From positions 1 through 29,312 of the IMG/VR virus record IMGVR_UViG_3300049434_000097: a stretch of 29,312 bases of DNA; one strand, written 5' to 3'. The number at the start of each line of letters is the position of its first letter. The first letter of the stretch is position 1. The DNA is from a virus. The position numbers and the translations under genes were made by a program. Under the pieces are notes generated by a model. It saw nothing but the letters and a program-made list of their open reading frames with translations. It had not been told where the DNA came from and made no database searches. Below are positions 14,303 to 21,809 of the stretch, piece by piece.

Positions 14303-14965
14303 ATGAAAACAGCTATTTTGACCCCGGTCCACGGCTCGCCCCGCGCGCTCTACACGCAGAGCCTCGGCAACATGCTGCTGCGCACCGCGCGGGACCGGCC
14401 CGACATCGAAATTCTCTACCGGATCGCCGAAGGGCATTTGATCCAGAACCGGAATTTCCTGGCGAAAACCGCGATCGAATGGGGCGCCGATTATTGCCTG
14501 TGGATCGATGCCGACATGAAATTCCCCGATGGCGCGCTGATCGCGCTGGCCGCGCACGAATTGCCGATGGTCGCGGCCAACTGCCCGACCCGCTCCACCC
14601 CGCCCTGCCCGACCGCGGGCGCGAACGGAAAACCGGTTTATTCCCCCGCGGGCGCGACCGGCCTCGTGCCGGTCGACTTCATCGGACTGGGCTTCACGAT
14701 GATCCGCACCTCGGTGCTGAAGGAGCTCGGCACGCCCTTGTTCGCCGCGGACCCGTCGCAGGACAAATGGCCCGGCGAGGACATGCACCTGTGCCGCCGC
14801 ATCCGCGCCGCCGGCATCCCCATCCAGATCGATCAGGACCTTTCGCAGCATATCGGCCATGTCGTCGAGCATGTTTACACCAACGACATCGCCGCCAGGC
14901 TGGAGGCGGCCCGCCCCGGAATCAGCCCGCCTCCAGCGCCGAAACCCGCGCCTCCAACCGTTTGA
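14303..14965 (+). CDS. GT-A-type glycosyltransferase, phage cargo
   Basis: A 220-residue protein on the strand opposite to the virion genes. Residues 1-10 begin a Rossmann-like strand (MKTAILTPVH). D69-A-D71 is the metal/nucleotide-sugar DxD motif, in WIDADMKFP. GEDMHLCRRIRAAG (158-171) is the usual acceptor-side helix with its conserved E/D. The C-terminus is Pro-rich. The likely role is transfer of a sugar to host surface polysaccharide or a virion protein. No good ribosome site is present, but TATGTA at 14291-14296 could be a -10 box giving a leaderless transcript. An ATG at 14297 is also possible. Its 3' end overlaps the tail-fibre gene by 44 bp, tail to tail. Confidence 0.8.
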   Translation: MKTAILTPVHGSPRALYTQSLGNMLLRTARDRPDIEILYRIAEGHLIQNRNFLAKTAIEWGADYCLWIDADMKFPDGALIALAAHELPMVAANCPTRSTPPCPTAGANGKPVYSPAGATGLVPVDFIGLGFTMIRTSVLKELGTPLFAADPSQDKWPGEDMHLCRRIRAAGIPIQIDQDLSQHIGHVVEHVYTNDIAARLEAARPGISPPPAPKPAPPTV

Positions 14966-16226
14966 CGACCGAGAGCAGGCCGACGACGATGCGTTCGTAC
15001 CGGACGCTCTCGGGCGCGCCTTCCCCATTGAAATGGACCAGCGGCCTCAGCGCGGCCGCGACCTCTTCGGCGATCAGGCCCCAATGCTTGCGCCGGCCAT
15101 CGTCCGCTTTGGCGGTCGAGCGATAGCTGACCGGCCTCAGGGCGAGGATCCGATCGGCTTCGGCATCGGAAAGGCCGCGGACATCCGTCTTGTAGCGGGC
15201 CGACGAGGTCGAGCGCAGCAGGACCGCGCCGTCGCTCGCCTGGTAGAGATTCGCCGCCGAGGCGGTGGTGGACGAGGCGGGATAGATGCCGCCCGTATCG
15301 ATCTTGCAGTCCTGGACGCCGCTATGGTTCTGGAACAGATAGCCGCTGATCGCGTGCAGCTCCATATAGACGGAGCCGTTGCCGAGGATGATCTGGTTTC
15401 GGCTGTCGATGGGCGCGTAGAGCGTGGCCGTCATCACCGAAGAGGGCGCGATCGCGCCCAAGGTCAGGGTCAGCGACGGCGTCGCCCCGCCCGAGGAGGA
15501 TCCCGAGACGCCGTTCGCGGTGGTGACGCCGATCGCGGTGACGGTCCCCGCATTGCCGTTCAGCGTGCCGCCCGAGAAGCTGAGATTGCCGCCGATGGCG
15601 ACGGCGCTCCAGCTATCGACGCCGGAGCGGTAATAGATGGTGCCGGTGCCGGTCAGCGCCTCCAGGGCCGCGAGATCGTTGGCGAGCGCGAAGGTCGGGT
15701 TGCCGGCCGCTCCATTCCCGTTCGCGACCGAAAGGCCGGCGGCCGGGCCGGTGATCGTCCGCACCGCCCAGGCATCGGTCCCGGTCCGCGCCGCGATGCC
15801 GCTCCCCGCCAGCCCCTCGACCGCGGCCAGATCGTTGGCGAGGGCGAAGGTGGGATTGCCGGCAGCCCCCGCCGGATTGGCGATCGTCAGGCCGGCCGCC
15901 GGGGCCGCAAGCGAGCGCTTGGCGAAGGTATCGGCGGCACTTTCCACGACGAAGCCCGCCGCCGCGTCCAGCCCCGCCAGCCCGGCCAAGGTGGCGTCAA
16001 AAGGCTGGAGCTGCTGCCACCCCGCCCCGTCCGAATAGGTCACCCGCGAGACGGTCGCGTTCCAGGCGAGGCCCTGGGCGAAATCCGCGGCGGCCGGCAG
16101 ATCGGCGGCGGCATAATCCTTCAGCCGCAGCGGCGCCGGCCAGATGTCGCCCAGAGCGGCGCGGATCGAATTCAGCACCTGCCGCAGCCAGACGGGGGAT
16201 GCGGTGGGTTCGAAGAAATTGCGCAT
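14922..16226 (-). CDS. Tail fibre with S74 self-cleaving chaperone domain
   Basis: A 434-residue protein. Residues about 1-110 form the base. Two 52-residue repeats (113-164 and 165 to about 212, motif LTIAN/LSVAN...AAGNPTFALANDLAA) and a weaker one before them form the shaft. The C-terminal 100 residues match the intramolecular chaperone/peptidase S74 domain: S341-S342-A-R-Y-K346 (the Ser-Lys autocleavage pair), ALRPVSYR, HWGLIAEEV and a final coiled coil (VVKRLEARVSALEA). The chaperone would trimerise the fibre and then cut itself off. The ATG lies 6 bp after the adaptor stop with no strong ribosome site, so coupled translation is likely. Confidence 0.85.
   Translation of the reverse strand: MRNFFEPTASPVWLRQVLNSIRAALGDIWPAPLRLKDYAAADLPAAADFAQGLAWNATVSRVTYSDGAGWQQLQPFDATLAGLAGLDAAAGFVVESAADTFAKRSLAAPAAGLTIANPAGAAGNPTFALANDLAAVEGLAGSGIAARTGTDAWAVRTITGPAAGLSVANGNGAAGNPTFALANDLAALEALTGTGTIYYRSGVDSWSAVAIGGNLSFSGGTLNGNAGTVTAIGVTTANGVSGSSSGGATPSLTLTLGAIAPSSVMTATLYAPIDSRNQIILGNGSVYMELHAISGYLFQNHSGVQDCKIDTGGIYPASSTTASAANLYQASDGAVLLRSTSSARYKTDVRGLSDAEADRILALRPVSYRSTAKADDGRRKHWGLIAEEVAAALRPLVHFNGEGAPESVRYERIVVGLLSVVKRLEARVSALEAG
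15591..15890. repeat. Two in-frame 156-bp repeats in the tail-fibre gene
   Basis: Two directly repeated units of 52 codons. The AGATCGTTGGCGAG...GCGAAGGT core at about 15678 is matched, nearly identical, at about 15834. A weaker third copy precedes them. Such repeats allow the fibre to change length by recombination. Confidence 0.6.
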
Positions 16227-16232
16227 CGCGGG

Positions 16233-16871
16233 TCAGCCCGCGCGGATGTTGAAGCCGGAGGGCGCGGGAAGATCGGCGGCGAGCGGCGCGGCGGCGCGGC
16301 GGCGGGTCTCGCGCCGCAATCCGGCCAGCGCCTCGCGGGCCTCGTCGGCGGCGAGCGCCAGCCCGTCCAGATCGCGCAGCGGGCCCCGGCAGAGGATCTT
16401 CTTCGCCTCGGCGAGGATCAGCCGGTAGCCCTCCACGGTCCAGGCGTTCGAGCCCGCGGGCACGCCGAGATCGGCGATGCCGCCGACGGCCAGCGCATAG
16501 GCCGCGTCAGGCATCGGCCAGAGATGGATCGCGGCGCCATCCTCGGCCCACAGGCATGGCGGCCCGGCGACCGGCGCCGCGCTGTTCTCGGCTTTCCGGA
16601 TTTTCTCGAGCGGAACCTTGCGCAGCGCCGCGCCGAGATACGTTACCAGCTCGGCGATGCGCATGCCGGCGGGGAGCGCGACGGTCGCGACGCCGGCGAC
16701 GGCCGAGGCCGTCCCGCTCGCGCGGTTGAACCAGAACAGCTCGCTCGCATGGCCCTCGATCGCGTCGGCGACCGCATCGATCTTCGCCTGCTCCAGCTCG
16801 CCGCCGGAGCCCATATCGTCGCGGTTCGTGTCCAGGACGATGCGCGCATAGAGCTGGTTCAAAGTAGCCAT
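16233..16871 (-). CDS. Head-to-tail adaptor protein (gp4/SU10-adaptor type)
   Basis: A 212-residue, largely helical protein from an ATG at 16871, with GGAAGAA about 8 nt upstream. Its order (N-terminal helix ATLNQLYARIVLD; a second helix with 'AIEGHASELFWFNRA'; a central beta section with a WPMPDAAYAL turn; a C-terminal Arg-rich helix) is that of the small adaptor proteins that cap the portal in P22-like and SU10-like podoviruses. The Phe-Trp-Phe-Asn motif is especially characteristic of the SU10 group. P22 gp4 is 166 residues. The next gene, the fibre, follows after 6 bp. Upstream is a divergent region with the DUF3597 gene. Confidence 0.7.
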   Translation of the reverse strand: MATLNQLYARIVLDTNRDDMGSGGELEQAKIDAVADAIEGHASELFWFNRASGTASAVAGVATVALPAGMRIAELVTYLGAALRKVPLEKIRKAENSAAPVAGPPCLWAEDGAAIHLWPMPDAAYALAVGGIADLGVPAGSNAWTVEGYRLILAEAKKILCRGPLRDLDGLALAADEAREALAGLRRETRRRAAAPLAADLPAPSGFNIRAG

Positions 16872-16953
16872 GGCGGGTTCTTCCGTTTCGAGAGATGCGG
16901 GCGATCGGGCCGGCCGCGATTGGGGTAAGTCGTTCGAATCACGCGAAGTCCGG

Positions 16954-16979
16954 GGAAACCAGGACTCCGGCGGCACGTT
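16954..16979 (+). promoter_or_regulatory. Possible EcfG-type general-stress promoter for the DUF3597 gene
   Basis: GAAAC at 16955-16959, 16 nt, then CGTT at 16976-16979. The known alphaproteobacterial general-stress (EcfG) promoter is GGAAC-N16/17-CGTT, so this has one mismatch. It lies about 49 nt before the ATG at 17028, a reasonable distance. Confidence 0.4.
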
Positions 16980-17027
16980 GAGCGTCCTGCGAGCGGGGCC
17001 ATCCCGGCCTCGGCGAAGGAGATCATC

Positions 17028-17432
17028 ATGAGCATATTCGGAGCCATCAGGGACGCCATTTTCGGCCAAAGCCAGCAGGCGGCGCCTGCCCAGCCCGCCG
17101 CCGCCCAGCCCGCTGCGATGCCGCAGATGGGCACGCCCGCCGCTCCGGCCGCGCCGGCGGCAGCCCCGCCCCAGGCGGTGGACGTCGACGCCGTGCTCGC
17201 CGGCCTCGCCGCGCAGAAGGGCCAGCCCTCCAATTACAAGAGCTCGATCGTCGACCTGATGAAGCTGCTCGATCTCGATTCGAGCCTGCAGAACCGCGAA
17301 AAGCTGGCGCAGGAGCTCGGCTATACCGGCCCGCTCGACGGCAGCGCCGAGATGAACATGTGGCTGCACCGGCACACGATGCGGCAGCTCGCCGCCGGCG
17401 GCGGAAGGGTCAGCGCCGAGCTGCAAGGCTAG
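17028..17432 (+). CDS. DUF3597-domain protein
   Basis: A 134-residue protein with AAGGAG about 6 nt before the ATG. Residues 1-14 form an amphipathic start (MSIFGAIRDAIFGQ), followed by an Ala/Pro/Gln linker to about 50. The C-terminal domain (VDVDAVLAGLAAQKG...SSIVDLMKLLDLDSSLQNREKLAQELGY...MNMWLHRHTMRQLAAGGG) is a typical DUF3597 domain. The family's function is not established; it is frequent in proteobacterial chromosomes, often beside stress genes, and in some phages. Here it is cargo on the strand opposite to the virion genes, possibly with its own stress promoter. A strong hairpin follows. Confidence 0.85.
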   Translation: MSIFGAIRDAIFGQSQQAAPAQPAAAQPAAMPQMGTPAAPAAPAAAPPQAVDVDAVLAGLAAQKGQPSNYKSSIVDLMKLLDLDSSLQNREKLAQELGYTGPLDGSAEMNMWLHRHTMRQLAAGGGRVSAELQG

Positions 17433-17441
17433 GAAGCGTCA

Positions 17442-17467
17442 GGCGCCGCGGCGTAAGTCGCGGCGCC
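17442..17467 (+). terminator. G+C-rich hairpin after the DUF3597 gene
   Basis: GGCGCCGCG (17442-17450), an 8-nt loop and CGCGGCGCC (17459-17467) form a perfect 9-bp stem about 10 bp after the stop codon. No T tract follows, so it may act as a weak or factor-assisted terminator. Confidence 0.45.
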
Positions 17468-17639
17468 GGCACCCCCATGGATTTCAGACTACTCCAGTCC
17501 CATACCCCTCATCGCGTCATCGGCGCGACTGAGGATAGGTCAAAAATGGAGCAGCGTCGATTTCGATAACATCGGCGACGGCGTCCATCTTCCGCGCATC
17601 GCCGGGCGGCGGGCTCTGTGAGTTCGCTACCGCGCTCGC

Positions 17640-18293
17640 CTAGCGGTAGCTTTCCAATATCTCAGCGAGCGGCGTGAATGATGGGTGCTGAAAATCGATT
17701 AAGCCCGCAAAGGGCGGATCCTGAAAAACTGAACCTAGCGGCACGAATGGATCACGTTGGCAGGCGGCAGCTAGATAGGACCGCAACCACATTTTGCCGT
17801 ATTGCTGAGGCGGCCAAGCGTCAGCGTGCGTCGTGGCGCCAAACATATCGACATGCCCAGCAATTATCCCGTTTGCAGAAGCCGCACCGTCTAAGCACAC
17901 CGTCTCAAGATTGCCTGGCTGATTCATTAGAGGCAGCATTAAAATCTGCATCGAGGGATACCCCCCCCGACGTATGAACGGCTCTAAAGGTGGTTCATGC
18001 CCTCGGGCTTCAAGTTGGCTTCTGATCAACGCGAAACTGGCGTTCTGATCAGCATCATTGTCCGCCACGATTACAATGTGGCGAACTGACGCAAAGCTTG
18101 GGATAGTCTTCAACGCGGAAAGTGCGCCCGCAAATTTCCCGTTGCCGCCCTTCGGGGCGTTTAAGCCGGAGTGGAGGATTTTGAATGCGGGCAGATTCCG
18201 TTCAGTTATGAGCCGCTTAAAAAAGAACTTATCTTCCACCCCTTCAACCAACAATAGCAGAGGCTGGTTGAATCTAATATCAAGTCCGGCCAC
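17640..18293 (-). CDS. TOPRIM-domain protein, DUF3226-like, partner of the ATPase
   Basis: A 217-residue protein. Residues 12-22 carry the first TOPRIM motif (LLLVEGVED, with Glu17 and Asp21) and 73-82 the second (IVIVADNDAD, with Asp78, Asp80 and Asp82), the metal-binding set of OLD-type nucleases and topoisomerases. The overall length and 'FFFKRLI' context fit the DUF3226 family. A GTG start follows directly on the ATPase stop codon (TGA-GTG), with GGAG about 9 nt before it, so translation is coupled. No AAA domain is present; this looks like the separate effector subunit of a split OLD-type or PARIS-like system, nicking DNA or RNA. Low G+C sets it apart from the virion genes. Confidence 0.75.
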   Translation of the reverse strand: MAGLDIRFNQPLLLLVEGVEDKFFFKRLITERNLPAFKILHSGLNAPKGGNGKFAGALSALKTIPSFASVRHIVIVADNDADQNASFALIRSQLEARGHEPPLEPFIRRGGYPSMQILMLPLMNQPGNLETVCLDGAASANGIIAGHVDMFGATTHADAWPPQQYGKMWLRSYLAAACQRDPFVPLGSVFQDPPFAGLIDFQHPSFTPLAEILESYR

Positions 18294-19394
18294 TCACCTC
18301 ATCTCCAAGCCGAACTCCAACCCCTCTCGGAGATCGCTCATCGTGAGCTTATTGATACAGGGCTCGCCCTCTTCATTTCTACGCATCCGCCAAAAGGCGA
18401 TCTCGTGTTCGTACTCCACGCCAGCTTCAGCAAGCGCCTTAAGCCATTCTTCGTTGTGCGTAGAGAGAAATAATTGACTATCCATCAGCTTGTTTGCATT
18501 TAGAAGTGCTCTCCAGAAAGGCAAGTGGTGGGTATGGTAGATCCCATTCTCGATTTCATCCACTAATACGACTGATCTTTGACGAGCAGCAATAGATAGT
18601 AAGATTGCGACCATTCTGTTAATTGCACCAGAGGTCTCATTAAGAGGTATTTTAACGGGGGACCCTTCCACGGTTGCGTGCACTGCAGGCTGACCAGCAA
18701 CAGAACCCACGCTCAACCCTTTTATCCAAGGATATTCATGGTTGAAAATCTCCAGGAACGCCTCTTCTCCAAATCTGTTGCTCAGTTTTGTGAATTCATC
18801 TGCTACCTCGGAAGGACCTGGAGCATACCCTGCATTGTAGAAATGGAATTCAGGGAGCTTCTCTATCACCGGGTCCAACCCAATCCCCTGAGCCGTATAC
18901 TCAGGGACGTGCGAATAAAGAACTCCTTCATTGTCCCGCCACGTGAAGGTGGTGTTTCCCCCTGCCTTAGGAGCATCATCCGCCAGCGGTATCAGCCCCT
19001 TTTGCGGCCCATGAGAAAGAAAGAACGAACGCGCCTCCGGTCCACTCCCCGACAAGGTTACCGATATCGGCCGATCAAAATCGAAATGGCGAAAGAGGCT
19101 ACCCCATAGAGCCTCCTCGATCCTATTCGCGGTTCCCGTGGCCATAGGTGCCATCCCCCGCCATTGTCGAATTCTCACCGCGCCGCCCGGAGAATTACAT
19201 AGCGCTAGAAATATGGCTTCAAGCAGAGCGGTCTTTCCGCTTCCATTATCGCCAACGATGACATTGACGCGGGCTACATCCTCGACAGTAAGCCTCTCGA
19301 AACAACGAAAATTCCTAATCTCGATGTTTCGGATCATCTGATACCCCGCAGCCAAGCAGCCGCGGTGGCCGCGACTCTCTAAGTGACAGGTCAT
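18294..19394 (-). CDS. ABC/OLD-type ATPase, sensor half of a putative defence pair
   Basis: A 366-residue protein from the ATG at 19394, which has a strong GGGAGG site; an internal ATG at 19337 gives 347 residues beginning MIRNIEIRNFRCF, the usual family start. In the short numbering: Walker A GDNGSGKT at 29-36, an ABC signature-like NETSGAINR at 233-241, Walker B VVLVDEIE at 256-263 and the switch STH at 292-294. This is the ABC ATPase of OLD, RecF-like and AriA proteins. The C-terminal nuclease domain of full OLD proteins is missing and is replaced by the separate TOPRIM gene that follows. G+C is about 40% at 18541-18600 against 75% at 20221-20280 in the coat gene. It lies directly downstream of the coat gene, with no visible promoter. 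Confidence 0.8.
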   Translation of the reverse strand: MTCHLESRGHRGCLAAGYQMIRNIEIRNFRCFERLTVEDVARVNVIVGDNGSGKTALLEAIFLALCNSPGGAVRIRQWRGMAPMATGTANRIEEALWGSLFRHFDFDRPISVTLSGSGPEARSFFLSHGPQKGLIPLADDAPKAGGNTTFTWRDNEGVLYSHVPEYTAQGIGLDPVIEKLPEFHFYNAGYAPGPSEVADEFTKLSNRFGEEAFLEIFNHEYPWIKGLSVGSVAGQPAVHATVEGSPVKIPLNETSGAINRMVAILLSIAARQRSVVLVDEIENGIYHTHHLPFWRALLNANKLMDSQLFLSTHNEEWLKALAEAGVEYEHEIAFWRMRRNEEGEPCINKLTMSDLREGLEFGLEMR

Positions 19395-19478
19395 AGCGAA
19401 CCTCCCGTCGAGTGAGAAGAAGCGGGTACACCAAAGGTGAGATGCCGCTGCCGCCAACGCCGGGCACCAAACGAAGCC

Positions 19479-19499
19479 GGAGGGGCGGCGAACCCCTCC
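19479..19499 (-). terminator. Hairpin between coat gene and defence pair
   Basis: GGAGGGG (19479-19485), a 7-nt loop and CCCCTCC (19493-19499) form a perfect 7-bp stem a few bases after the coat stop codon. The transcript lacks a clear U tract, so it may attenuate rather than stop, or stabilise the 3' end of the coat message. Confidence 0.45.
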
Positions 19500-19504
19500 C
19501 CCAC

Positions 19505-20704
19505 CTAGCCGGCGAGGTTCGCCAGCCGGCACGCCAGAGACGGCCGCAGGGTCTTGTACCCGTAGAGGATATCGACCCTGGTCGGCAGGCGATCGTTGTT
19601 GATGTCGTAATCGCGGACGATGCGGAGCGAGATGCCGTCATAGACCTCGCGCGCGCCCCAATCGACGCCCTTCGGCATGACCAGATCGGCCGTGGCGAAG
19701 GTGAACGCGTCCTTGTGATAGACCATCGACTGGCCGTAATTGGTGGAGGCGGTGCCGGCGATCACCACGGCCTTGCCGGCGCCGGCCGAATTGATCACGA
19801 CATTCTGGGTCGCGCCGGACGTCACCGGGACCGGCGAGACGGTGATGTTGCCGGCGCCGCCAGCATAATCCGCGGTGACCACGAACTGCTGGAGCACGCC
19901 GGTATCGACCTTCGATTCCGGATGGACGCTGTCGATCCCGGCAATGGTGATGACCTCGCCCTGCTTGATCGTGCCGGTGCCCACCGTGACCGCGATGGTG
20001 GCGGAGCCGGACGTGACTCCGGACGAGGTGTTGACCACGTAGGCACCGTCGCCGGCGCCGCGGAGCTGGGTCGACAAATGGGTCGATTCCGCGAAGTCGA
20101 AGCCCGCGGTCCGCCCCATATAGCCCTCGCGATATTGCTTCGCGATCTGCCCGTCGTCCTGGAACAGGCCCTTCAGCGCATCGACCAGATTGGCGCTGTC
20201 GTTGGACGACAGCAGCGCGGTGCGGTCGCCCGGCGGCGCAAGCGCGTCGTTGAGCTTGCGCCGGCCGGACAGGACGTTGGCGAAGGTGATCGCCGCGGCC
20301 GTGTTGTTCGCCTGCTGATAGACGTCCTTGCGCATCGTGCCGAGCGCGTCGGCTTCGACGTTCGCCGCCAGCACCGCCATCGCCGGCTCGATGATCCGCT
20401 TCGAGAAATCGTCCATCGACAGGGTCAATTCGGCGGAGGTGAAGTTCATGCCGACATGCTTCTGGGTGGCGACCTGAAGCGAGACCGAGGTCTCGGACGT
20501 GTCCTGGGTGACCAGGGTGGCGCCGCTGGTGACGGTATATTGGTTGGGCAGCCGGATCTTCAGCGTGTCGCCGATCTTCGCGCCTTCCCTGGCGAAGCTG
20601 TCGTCATATTGGCGGTTGATCGAGCCGATGAAGGTCAATTTCTGATGCAGAATACGCAAGGCTTCCCTTGTGACTGCGGTGGGAGTGAGCAGTGTGTTTG
20701 CCAT
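19505..20704 (-). CDS. Major capsid protein, P22 coat-like
   Basis: A 399-residue protein. The start (MANTLLTPTAVTREALRILHQK) and the section LKIRLPNQYTVTSGA--VTQDTSETS--L----HVGM-FTSAELTLSMDDFS are those of P22 gp5-type coat proteins (HK97 fold). A beta-rich section with many Gly/Val/Thr in the middle (about 230-320) corresponds to the inserted I-domain. The C-terminal part ends at RPSLACRLANLAG. P22 gp5 is 430 residues. It builds the icosahedral shell with the scaffold encoded 60 bp upstream. The ATG at 20704 has a weak ribosome site. The defence pair follows, and a hairpin lies between them. Confidence 0.9.
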   Translation of the reverse strand: MANTLLTPTAVTREALRILHQKLTFIGSINRQYDDSFAREGAKIGDTLKIRLPNQYTVTSGATLVTQDTSETSVSLQVATQKHVGMNFTSAELTLSMDDFSKRIIEPAMAVLAANVEADALGTMRKDVYQQANNTAAAITFANVLSGRRKLNDALAPPGDRTALLSSNDSANLVDALKGLFQDDGQIAKQYREGYMGRTAGFDFAESTHLSTQLRGAGDGAYVVNTSSGVTSGSATIAVTVGTGTIKQGEVITIAGIDSVHPESKVDTGVLQQFVVTADYAGGAGNITVSPVPVTSGATQNVVINSAGAGKAVVIAGTASTNYGQSMVYHKDAFTFATADLVMPKGVDWGAREVYDGISLRIVRDYDINNDRLPTRVDILYGYKTLRPSLACRLANLAG

Positions 20705-20764
20705 GGTGAAAATTCCATCTGAGGGAGGGTCGGCGCCTCACGGCGCGGATCCGTTGGGTAAAGC

Positions 20765-21628
20765 TCAGGCCCGCGATTTGCGGGTCTGGGCGTTGCGTCG
20801 GCGCATCCACTCGTCGGCGCTCAGCCGGTCGTCCAGCCCGGCCGGCGGGGCGCCGCGCGCCTTCACCGATGCCGCCGGCTGGACCTGCTGGGCCGCGAGC
20901 GTGTTCTGCACCTTCCTTGCCGTTTCGGCGTTGCGCGATCCGCTGAAGGCTGCGTGAAGGACTTTCGCGACGCGGGGATCGGCTTCGAGGTCGTCGAGCT
21001 CGTCGCGACTGAAGCCGTAGCCCGCGGCAAAGCCGATCAGCCTGGCCTTGAGGTCCTCGGACCATCCGGGGATTTCCTTCGCCAGCGCGGCCCGGCCTGC
21101 TTCCATGCGCCTGGCAGCATCCTGCTGCGCGAGGGAGGTCCGCTGTCCGTGGAGCTGCGAAAGCTGCCCGATCGCCTGGCTGTGCTGGTCCCGGAGCATA
21201 TAATATTCACTGGTCGCGGCCGAGGCGGCGAACGGGTCGCTGTCGTGCCAGGCCCGCCAATCGACCTGCTGATATTGGGCGAGCTGCTGCCCGAGCGTGG
21301 TGGCGCGGGCATAGGCGTCCAGCTCCGCCTGCGAGGTCTGATGCAGAGCCTGGCGCTCGGCCATCACGGCGCGGCGCTGCTCGGCGACCTCCTGCGTCTT
21401 CCTGGTATAATCCGCCTGCATCAGCAGCAGCGGCTTCAGCGCCTTGGGCACCAGATATTTGCGGCCGTCGTGCTCGATCTCGTCCTGCTCCTCGGGCAAA
21501 TCGCCCTCGGCGCTCCCCGAGCCGGACTCGTTGTCGACGGCCTGCGGATCGACTTCCTGCGCCTCGGGAAGGATCGCCTCTGCATTGTGCTCGCCCTCGG
21601 CCGGATTGGTCGCACTTTCTTCTGTCAT
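20765..21628 (-). CDS. Capsid scaffolding protein
   Basis: A 287-residue protein with GAAGGA before the ATG at 21628. The first 60 residues are acidic; the middle is a long Gln/Ala/Arg-rich helix typical of scaffolds; the final 15 residues (WMRRRNAQTRKSRA) are basic, like the coat-binding C-terminal helix-turn-helix of P22 scaffold (gp8, 303 residues). Its position just before the coat gene agrees. The stretch HDGRKYLVPKALKPLL near residues 53-68 is conserved in the decayed copy at 23288-23483. Confidence 0.8.
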   Translation of the reverse strand: MTEESATNPAEGEHNAEAILPEAQEVDPQAVDNESGSGSAEGDLPEEQDEIEHDGRKYLVPKALKPLLLMQADYTRKTQEVAEQRRAVMAERQALHQTSQAELDAYARATTLGQQLAQYQQVDWRAWHDSDPFAASAATSEYYMLRDQHSQAIGQLSQLHGQRTSLAQQDAARRMEAGRAALAKEIPGWSEDLKARLIGFAAGYGFSRDELDDLEADPRVAKVLHAAFSGSRNAETARKVQNTLAAQQVQPAASVKARGAPPAGLDDRLSADEWMRRRNAQTRKSRA

Positions 21629-21809
21629 GATGTCCTTCTTTCGGGAAAATGGCGTCTCGCGACGCGGGTGAAGCCGCTCCGGTGAGCCGGGTTGGCGGCG
21701 AATTCCTGACCTGCCTCCGGGCGCCTTGCCGGCAGGCCGATCTCAATAAAGGCTTAACCCGCACGGACTTAGGAGTGAGGCGCGGGGGTGGCTCGAGTCG
21801 GAGTCGCCA

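Noticed and set aside
14270-15028. An N-terminal extension of the gp10-like protein
   Set aside because: The extra residues are an antisense reading of the glycosyltransferase gene; a GGAGG site supports the start at 14269.
14859-16928. A 689-codon open frame on the plus strand antisense to the fibre and adaptor genes
   Set aside because: It is Arg/Gly/Ala-rich, lacks motifs and exists because the G+C-rich minus-strand genes leave few stops in the opposite frame. The same holds for long antisense frames at 3536-5191, 10783-12156, 22052-23866 and 23821-26010.
16940-16960. A GTTCGAATC stretch resembling a tRNA T-loop
   Set aside because: No acceptor, D or anticodon arm could be folded around it.
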